Source: Butyriboletus loyo
Lineage: Eukaryota; Basidiomycota; Agaricomycetes; Boletales; Boletaceae
Reading direction: 5' to 3'
Assembly: GCA_038093515.1 (NCBI GenBank)
Contig: JBBPSI010000064.1
Location: 58,530-122,529, forward strand
Length of the DNA stretch: 64,000 nt
The position numbers were made by a program, and so were the translations under genes. Shown piece after piece: positions 56,205-64,000 of the stretch. Position 1 is the first letter of the stretch. Each line of letters opens with the position of its first letter. The notes beneath the pieces were generated by a model. That model had not been told where the DNA came from. It made no database searches and saw nothing but the letters and a program-made list of their open reading frames with translations.

Positions 56205-57975
56205 GATTGTATGCCAGGCATGAACTGTGTGGAAATAGTTGCTGACCATGCTTCCTGCATAAAGGCCTGCAAGCTCTGCCAGATATGGCAAAATAAGGGT
56301 AGGACTTGCTGGGGCACACATTTCCTCCGGAATTCCCTTGGAGTTGCAGTAAGAGTAAAAGACGAGGAGGCCTGAGCCATAGGTCTCCTTGGTGGAGTCT
56401 GCCCAAGCGTGCACGATTACTGTATAGACATGTTGCACGTCAGCATCAGAGAGGGGGTGTGGCACAGATCTGGGGGTACTTGGCTTCCAGAGCAGTAGGT
56501 GCTCTTTGGCCTGGCAATGCGGTTGAAGTGGGGACCAGGGGTTCAGGGTTTTCTGTTGATTCATGGTTGCTGGTTGGGGGACATTATTTACAGGAAAGTT
56601 GGGTGTTGCAGTGGCGGCTGTCATCTGGGCTGAGAGGAGTGTGCCTCTGGCTGGTTGTGGTTTGGAGAGGCTACAGGCGGATGTGTGGGGTGTTGAAGGG
56701 GTGATCAAAGTCGACAAGGAAGCGCTGGGCCTTGTGGGGGATGGGGAATGGTGGGAAGAGCATAGATAATGGGGGGTAAATTCCATGCAAAAGAGGGTCT
56801 GCTGGGTTTGATGCACTTTGGATGTACTGCATGTGGACAGTGCAGTTAGGTCTGGCAAGAATTGAGTGTATTTGCTTGAAGACATTGTTGGTTTGGTGGC
56901 TTCTGCTCCGGCCCTTTTGCCATCCCTCAACCATGCAAGTGTTGTCTCCGAAAACTTTGAAATGAATTTGGGTGGCTCCAGCATGAATGACTGCATGGAT
57001 GAGGAGCTCAAAACTGATGGCTTCAGCCCAGCCAATGTCCCACCCATCGCTTTGCCAGCCAGGCCTGAGGTGCCATGCTCTCCAGTGTCCATCTACAATA
57101 ATCCCTATGCCAAAAGAGGAGCTGGCATCAGAGAAAGCCCCGATGTCGAGTATGGGCCTGGGAGAGGGTATTGGAGTAGGGATGAGCAGTTTTTGTAGGG
57201 TGTTTTCCCACCATGTGATGTCCTCCTGGGTGGCACAAGGTGGCATTCTGGGCATGAATGGCTTGTCCCTGAAGGTGGCAAGCATGACCTCAAGGTTGAT
57301 TAGGTATGGTCAACCCTCTGGTAAAATGAGAGAAGCATGCATTAACTTGCCATGCAGATTTTGTACCTCATCAAGCACATGTGCTTGCTTCGATTGCCAG
57401 GCAGTGATGGCATTCAGATACTTGAGACACTTGGGTTCTGTGAGAGAGACAGTGTTGTTGTGCAGGTTCCAGAGGAAACCAATGAATACCGGTGATGAGG
57501 AGAATGGGATGTCCTTGGAAGCTTCCCAGGGTATGCCTAGCTCTGATGAGATATGGTTAATGTCACTGAAGTTGTATGTAAAAGCTTGTTCGGCTTCTGC
57601 ATGGGGTGATTGGGGCTGATAAGTCCATCAGAGGAAAGAGGTAATCCTCATCATGCTCTTCAGATGTGCCAGCAGAAAGAGTGGCACATGCAAACCAGGT
57701 TTGACCGCCCTTTGTTGATTTACCCCCTGTCTTATGGATCTACTGAGCAATTTGTGAACAAAGTGCATTGTAATTGTCTAGTTGGTCATGAGGTATCTGT
57801 ATGAAAAGGTGGTCATCCACCCAACGCAGAGTGGGACTGATGCCTTTAGAGTGCATAATTTCCGTGCCTGCCCCCCTGATGCTACTGTAGATCCCACCAG
57901 ATGCAGCGAAGCTGAAACAAAGTGAAGTGTCAACAGCAAAAAGGTCATCACTGATATGAACTACCAGTGCGTGCC

Positions 57976-58792
57976 TGTTACACTGGAGTGCGAAACAACT
58001 AGCAGCGAGCGCTTGAATAGGGGCTCGAGCCTAATCGGGAAGATGGCCGACTCGCGTAGACGACGCTATCGGGCTTCTGCAGAGCAAGTGTCGGCGAGAT
58101 GTCGTAAGGTGGCGACCAGACGAGATCGAGCTGAAGCTTATCAGCTCTATCGGCAGATGGGGTATAAGCTAGATTGCTAGGCACTTGGTAGATGCGTAGA
58201 ATTAGCTAGGGAACTTGTACTAGCCTAAGTGCGAGTATATATACTAATAGATATCGTGCACAGACCGAGCTGTGCGTGGCAGTGAGGGCAAGGGGTTATG
58301 AGTCGATGCGAGTCATAACAGCAAAGGGTGGAGCAGCAAAGTGCCGGTAACGAGGGAGCGAAGCTCCGAGTAAAGTGGCGACATCGTCAGCGAATGAGAA
58401 GAGCAGAAGACGAAGTGACGATGTCCACGAGGTGCGGCCCACAGGGCAAAGGGGACGCGAACAGCGGAGCCCTTGGATACGGGTCTCGACGCGAAGGTAC
58501 TGATGCGTCGTAATCTAATCACGTGCTAGTCACGTGATGCAACAAATGTCATTGGTAAAGAAAAGAAGGACGTGACAGCTCAGCTGTGGGTCCGGCCCGA
58601 CGGGGCGATGAGACAGGGGCTATCTCAGTGTAGCGACACTGAGACTTGCAGGAACGACCGGGGAAGTGGATAACGTCCACTAGGCGACTGGGGAGCGGGC
58701 GATGGGCGGCATCGCAAGACGGCGGGGGCGGCGGGGACGCGTGAGCGTGGGAAAACGAGTGGCGGGGTACGCTTAGGGGTAAAACTGTAACA
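57976..58792 (-). repeat. Solo LTR family A, copy A7
   Basis: 817 bp, TGTTACACTGG...CTGTAACA, flanked by GTGCC (57971-57975, 58793-58797); splits the reverse transcriptase frame. Confidence 0.95.
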
Positions 58793-58972
58793 GTGCCATT
58801 GTGATGGGTGCAGAGGGATGGTATGGTATGCCTCTGAGACGTCACAAATGGCCCCTTGAGAACCCTTGGGGAGACAAGAAAGGACCAGTGAGACAATTGA
58901 GAAGGTGCTGAAGGAGGAGGGAAAGTGATTGGAGTCCACAAAGGAATTGATGGATACTGCAGGTCAAGTAGG

Positions 58973-59399
58973 TGTTACGCTGGGCACTAACAATCAGAAC
59001 AGCGAGGAGGCACTCTGGAGTGGCCTCGAGACTCGGGAGACGATTCTGGGAGAAGTCTCAGACTATGTCTTAGTGCGCACACTAAGAGTCTGGCAATGAA
59101 CTAATTGCTAGCAGATTGCTGCGTAGAACTAGATACTGTACAAGGCGTAAAGACAGAGGCTTTATACTACTGAGGTCTGCGCACAGACCATGCTCCCTAA
59201 TCGGGTTGCGAGAGCGAAAGTACAAATGAGGAAGAGATACTCTAGAACGTTCCAGAGTGTGAAAGAAAACGTGTCCGTGCGCGGGAAGTGGTGACTAAGC
59301 TGGAACGGTTGTTACCGTTCAAGTGGAACTAGCAAAAGGCTAGGTGAATGTAACAGTCCCAACGGTAATGGAGAGAAAAAGTAGACCACTACCGTAACA
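58973..59399 (-). repeat. Solo LTR family D, copy D5
   Basis: 427 bp, flanked by GTAGG (58968-58972, 59400-59404); inside the DIRS-like reverse transcriptase. Confidence 0.95.
59161..59189 (-). promoter_or_regulatory. Core promoter of LTR family D (copy D5)
   Basis: Minus strand: GGTCTGTGCGCA (59189-59178), 11 bases, then TATAAA (59166-59161). In family D the element extends to a perfect palindrome GGTCTGTGCGCAGACC save for one central mismatch. Confidence 0.65.
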
Positions 59400-61500
59400 G
59401 TAGGAGCATGTGGAAAGGATAAATTCTGTATGAGACAGAATTTGCCTGGTTTGCCAGGCTTGGGGACGAGGGAGAGGGGGGAAGTTTTAAAGTGTCCAAG
59501 GGATGATGTGATAGTATCTGCTGCAAAGGGGCCAAGATAGTGGCCTTTCTTGAATTCTTTGGACAGTAACTCACTAAATATGTCTTGATGCTCAAGGATT
59601 GAGGGGTTATTAGGTGGGGTGAATGTAGATGTGAGGGGAGGTATGTTGGCAGAGAAACTGAAATGCAGGCCTTCATATATGTTCGGATATCGTTCTGTGA
59701 GACAGGCCTCCGCTAGGAGATGGAGCCAGGCTGCGGGATTGTAGGGGGTAAGCACATTAGTACACCTGAGAGCGAGGGCATTGTTGAGTGCCATGGTCAG
59801 GCTTCCCACATCCAGAGCATTCATGGCATGCATTTGCATGAGTGAGACTGCAGCCGTGGGGCTTCTGCCAGTCATTACACAGTTCGTTGCCATTTCCATC
59901 GACGAGGCATCCATTGGAGGAGTGACATGCATAGGCAGGCTTGCCATCCCAGGTGTTTGGCTCATTACACTCATTGACTCAATGTGGGTGCTAGCTGAGG
60001 CAGGTTGGGCACTTTGACTTGTGCTTGGGTGTGCTGTGCTTTGACTGTGCTCATTTCTTTCCTGGTGACTGAGATGGCTGTGCTGGGTTGAAGGCAGGAC
60101 ATGGTGATGTGTTACAAAAATGAGGGCGAGGGGGAGATCTTGAGCAAGATTCTCTCCTTCTATTTGAACCTTGGAAATGGAATTGGTTGCAGGAGGGAGA
60201 TCTTGAGCGGAAATTCCTTTGTTTGGTGTAATCTGGGTTGTGTTGCTGGTATGTGATGTGATACCCTCAGCATGATCTCAGGGATGAGTATGACCCATGG
60301 TCAGTGAGGCTTTCCAGCTGTGTGGTCACCATGGGTGGTTGTAGATGAATGGTAGAAAGGGAAAAACCAGATGTAGGTGGGTACATGGGCACCGGATCAC
60401 AACAGTGGTTATGTGGACACTGGGATGCAACAGTGAGTACACGGGCACCGGGATACAATGGTGGGTACATGGACACCAGGTGGCATGGTTGTGAGAATGT
60501 CAGGTGGTGCAGGAAGGTGTGGTGGGGTTTGCAAGCATAGTGGAGCATGGTAAGGAAAGAAATTTGGCTGTTAGCATTTGGATGAGAACTATGTGGACTG
60601 GGAAGGGAAACTAACCCGACAAGTAGCCCTGATGAGGAGGTCATTGTTGATCTTGGCCACGATGTTTGCAAGAAGCTGGTCATTGATGATGGCTATGTTA
60701 AAGGTGGATCGTTTGATTTTTAGATTGTTGTGCCATTGTTGGTGAATGGCCCAGGCATAGTGCAAGAGTGCCTTCTCTCCATTTATGATGGACCGGTGGG
60801 GATGGTTTTCGAGATTCTGCTAGGGCGTCAATGTTCTTGGCAGGCCATTTTGCTCACTTGATGTGGTGGAGGTAGTTGTTCTTTGCTTGAAGGAGCTCCC
60901 CAAAGGAGAGTTTGTGGTCGAGGCAAGCATTGCGAGAGGCCTTGACTGATGCCACTGGGTGCAGTGTCAGGATATTGTCAGCTGCAGTGATGCCAAAGGC
61001 ATCATTGGCTTGGGTTTTAATGCCCTTGGCAGCATCCTCACAGCCTTCTAATGAGAAGTACCAGAGGTCAATATACTTATCTTCTGCAGAGCGAATTGGG
61101 ATGACCAGGGAATGAGGGTGCTGGGGGGAGGTTGGGCTTCATCGAAGTCATTCATTTTGGGCTTCTTCTTTTCGGCCTCCCTCTTCTCATTTTTGACCTC
61201 TTCCTCAGCCACTCTGCATTCCTCATTCTCCTGCTCTCTGCACACCTGTGCCAGGCGTGCAGCCTCAATGTTGTCTGCCTCTCTCTGTGCATTCCAGGCT
61301 TGGACTCTATCTGTGTGCTCTGCATCCCATGTGGCAATGAGTCATTCAATCGCTTGTTGCTCATTCTCAAGGTGTGAGGCCATGATGGCCTCTCTGATTA
61401 TGCAGAAAGCTTCTGCATTGAAGTCTGGCCTTCACTCGAGCAAGGGATCAGCCATGGCATGGAAGAAGGTTGTGATGGAAGCAGTAGGTGATGTGAAGAA

Positions 61501-62734
61501 ATAGGTGGGATTGTATTAAGGATATACTGTTGGCTAGGCTACTGGAGTGAAACAAATGGTGAGGACGAGCAAGAGAGCTCGGACAGGTGCTGGAAGGATT
61601 TGGTACGAAGAGAACAGGGTGCCTCTCACTTATGCCACTTGTCCAAAGACTATGCTCTGTGGCTCTGCTTGTACCTCACTGCGCCACAGAGCAGCATAAC
61701 AGGATTTTCAATAGATATATTTTTCAGTACAGAAGAAATTGTAACTATGGGAAAATCATCCTCTTCGCAATCAATTAATCCAGGAACATCTTCACTTTCC
61801 TTCAAGGAAGATTGTGTAAATGCTGAACTAACTGCTAGCAAAGATTCCTTATCTAAATGTTCATTTCTGTCTACATAGGAGTCCAAGAATGTTGATAGTG
61901 AAGAGAAGTGATTAGAAAAAGAATTGTTCTGTCCCTTAGGTTCCCCAACACTAAGAGACGACTTCATTGTAAAGCCTTGGCGGTGTTGTCCTTTGCTTTG
62001 TAGGCAAACATGTCTGCCCAATAAGCCCTTGCTTCTTCTCCCATGTACGTAGCGCACTGGGAAATTCCTTGTTGTGGCAACTCAATTGCCAGTGGTGCCA
62101 GTAAAGGCCTTGCATGATAATCAGTATTATTAGAAGGTGTTGCTTCCTTCCAATTGTTCATTGCGACCCATTCCTGTATATAGGTACCGTCGTCCTGCTG
62201 CACCCATTTCTCTCATACCCATTGCTGGTGTTCCGGAATCCAGGGTTAAGGATTGTTACTGGGTGTTCTCCAGTTTTCATCTTCATTTCACCCCCGCGCC
62301 TTTAGGGGAGCTCCTTGGAAGAGCAGACCTTGTGTCTCATAGTAGCACTTGTACCTTCATTCTCAGACACTCCCCTTGGAGTTGTTAGTCTGCATCAGGG
62401 TTGTGCCTGATTTGCGAAGTGTGGCTTAGGGACCCCCAAATCCCTTTGACTGAGCAATTCTCATTATAGTCCCTGTGGTAACATGGGAGGTAGAAGAAAA
62501 ACCCCTTTCCAAAATTTGTCAATTACTCGTAGTAAAATCTTTACCCATTTCAGTTCATTACCAAACCAAGCTTTGTCGGAGATACTACCTCTGTTCGAAA
62601 AAATACTTCTTTCACCCTACTTGCTGTAGACTTCCCCAGAGTTCCCTTGGAAGATAGGGGACAGTAAGGAAGTCTATAACTCATAGTTTTCATTTTGCTA
62701 AAGAAAACCGGTCTTTGCCGAAGAAAATTAAATC
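61501..62734. other. Unassigned repeat-like DNA between two retroelements
   Basis: Short open frames on both strands (minus 62203-61964 reads EEARAYWADMFAYKAKDNTA). No domain recognised. The 5' LTR of the following gypsy element may lie here; TGTTACTGGG at about 62,256 is a possible start, but I cannot prove its end. Confidence 0.35.
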
Positions 62735-62983
62735 TTGCCGATGAACTACTTTGGAGTCCTTATCTTCATCACAATCACTGCTTATATCCTTTTCGTCACC
62801 ACTCTCGTAGTTGCACTCAAAGTCTTTACTGCTATCATAGCAAAACAAACAAACCCCTATACCATCACCCTCTCTTTCAACAAAAACAAATTCACTGCTA
62901 AACTCTTGTTCCCTACCATTCAACACCCCCAAGGAGACGGTGAACTTTCCGACCACGAGTGGGACCAACAAACTTGGAACTAA
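62735..62983 (+). CDS. Small ORF with one membrane helix ahead of gag, unknown
   Basis: 82 residues (ATG near 62,741) with a hydrophobic helix (FGVLIFITITAYILFVTTLV) and a hydrophilic tail ending in SDHEWDQQTWN. It lies 55 bases upstream of the gag start. It could be a real leader ORF of the retroelement or chance; no family recognised. Confidence 0.25.
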   Translation: MPMNYFGVLIFITITAYILFVTTLVVALKVFTAIIAKQTNPYTITLSFNKNKFTAKLLFPTIQHPQGDGELSDHEWDQQTWN

Positions 62984-63037
62984 GTCAACCTGGGTTCAGA
63001 AACTTCTGACAATTTCCCTGTCAATCAGGAAAAAAGG

Positions 63038-64000
63038 ATGTCAGATCCAGGACCTTCCACTGCCCCTTTCGCTTACAATGATCAAGTCCTGTGTGACCTC
63101 TTGACGCAATGGCTTAACAAGGAAAAAGAGGACAATATCTCAAAAAAGGTTGCCGATCCTGGAGAATGGGACGGTGATAGAGAGAAGTTCCACCATTGGT
63201 GGACATCCCTTAAAGTTTGGGTTTCGGTTAACAAGTGGAAGACGGACAAGCTCTGCACTGTTGCCATCCTAAGCTAAATCAAGGGCAAAGGAAAAGACTT
63301 CTCACAAATCCTCTTAGAGGACTACATCACCGCCGAGGAAACTTTCATCGACCCTGCAAATAAAAGTAAAGGGAAAAAAGGAGATGAGGCATGGCCCAAT
63401 TGGGACTACCTCCAGGCCATGATCCACGGCCATTTCCAAATAGACGTCCTGGCGCATCAGGCATTGATCAAATTGGCAGCTCTTTCCCAAGGGCAGCAAC
63501 AAATTGATAGTTTCCTTGAGAGGTTCAAGGTCCTCTATCGCCAATCGGAGTGTGAACCAAAACACGCACTCGAACTCCTCAAATGTGCTGTAAAGTACAA
63601 AATATACAAGCAGGTCTTTTTGTCTGTTGACAACAAGACAATGGAGGATTTCCACCTCCTTATCGAAGAGTTCTGGAAGATGGGTAGAGTCTTCGAACAG
63701 ATGTATGCGGAAAGAGATACAGGGCAAGCCTGACAATGGCAGCCTTTTACTCAGCAACCACAACGGGGTTATCCAGCCCCTAAAGAACCCCCTCCCGGTT
63801 ATACCACAGTCGGGACTCAACCCAGGCATGGCGCCCCGATGGATCTTAGCACCCAGCAATCAGGTCCAGAAACCAGGACTTGTTTTGGCTGCAGCAACAT
63901 CGGGCATATCCGCCCCAATTGTCCCCAGAACCCTAACCGTCAGGACAAAGTCGGCTCCAACACTTGCCCAAAAGTACGGCAGCAATGGATTCAGCAAGCC
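63038..64000 (+). mobile_element. Ty3/gypsy gag with CCHC knuckle, 5' part (continues past window)
   Basis: Retrotransposon capsid/nucleocapsid region. It starts MSDPGPSTAPFAYNDQ and continues EWDGDREKFHHWWTSLKVWV, a typical Ty3 gag phrase. After one stop (near 63,276) come YLQAMIHGHFQ and QQQIDSFLERFKVLYRQSE. Another stop follows RDTGQA. Then a Gln/Pro-rich stretch leads to C-FG-C-SNIG-H-IRPN-C, a CCHC knuckle, near 63,880-63,925. Two stops in about 320 codons show an inactive copy. Protease and pol would follow beyond 64,000. This is the only plus-strand pol-type element in the last 15 kb; kinship with the minus-strand element at 49.7-54.7 kb is possible but its gag is not available for comparison. 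Confidence 0.8.

Larger units (their letters stand above)
54930..61500 (-). mobile_element. DIRS-like tyrosine-recombinase retrotransposon, decayed
   Basis: Read on the minus strand. ORF1 (about 61,500-60,270) contains EAEKKKPKMNDFDEAQPPPS and a shifted frame with YIDLWYFSLEGCEDAAK. Reverse transcriptase: SLVPKPGKPGKFCLIQNLSF, AICDVSEAYHTIPLHPSQW, then RWVDDHLFI with the catalytic VDD (about 57,820). An RNase H-like region follows (GAFSDASSSFGIGI about 57,150, ASNPADPLLHG). The tyrosine recombinase spans 56,470-54,930: WADSTKETYGSGLLVFYSYC in the core-binding part, GHRIRIGSTLEYLL (H-x-x-R box) and GRWASDTFLLYLR with the nucleophilic Tyr. LTRs D5, A7 and C2 interrupt it. Some frames are open over long stretches; stops and shifts elsewhere make it inactive. 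The split direct repeats expected at the ends were not identified. Confidence 0.85.

Noticed and set aside
22887..58522. Recurrent 60-75 codon frames inside every family A LTR (MTRLRR..STFASRPVSKGSA type)
   Set aside because: They recur because the LTR recurs; they differ in frame and length between copies and lie upstream of the TATA box.

Overview
The window looks like nuclear DNA of a basidiomycete fungus, most likely an agaricomycete. Genes are split by many 45-68 nt GT-AG introns. The proteins are typical of filamentous basidiomycetes (Rax2, fungal complex I 17.8 kDa subunit, HAP2, REI1, TAPT1/EMP65, AdoMetDC). The repeats are fungal LTR retrotransposons and a tyrosine-recombinase (DIRS-like) retroelement. 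The species is not determined. All splice sites were placed by eye from consensus and reading frame.

Bases 1-17,800 are compact euchromatin with ten genes: the 3' part of a Zn(II)2Cys6 transcription factor, a PP2C-family phosphatase, S-adenosylmethionine decarboxylase, a FAM210/DUF1279 mitochondrial protein, a small hypothetical protein, HAP2 (NF-YA), REI1, a Rax2-like cortical marker whose tail ends in an SH3-like domain, the complex I 17.8 kDa subunit, and a TAPT1/EMP65 membrane protein. Head-to-head pairs share short intergenic regions (SPE2/FAM210, HAP2/REI1, NUO17.8/TAPT1). These are housekeeping, polarity and gene-regulation functions, with no evident joint pathway.

From about 17.8 kb to the end the window is a repeat graveyard. 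It holds fragments of four Ty3/gypsy elements (20.6-23.7 kb plus; 24.4-28.3 kb minus; 49.7-54.7 kb minus; 62.7-64 kb plus) and a DIRS-like element (54.9-61.5 kb minus). It also holds five LTR families, named A-E here: seven A copies, four B, three C, six D and one E. Most have TG...CA ends and exact 5-bp target duplications, so the order of nesting can be read. Families A-D share a 12-bp element exactly 11 bp upstream of the TATA box.

Within the repeats are two islands. At 29.1-35.4 kb a divergent pair consists of a Zn2Cys6-type gene and a proline-rich-repeat gene. A foldback-like element with minisatellite arms and an 8-bp target duplication has been inserted exactly between the two halves of the zinc cluster. 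At 38.2-46.5 kb a segmental tandem duplication carries two intact cytochrome P450 genes, and the second unit has gained a hAT-like non-autonomous element.
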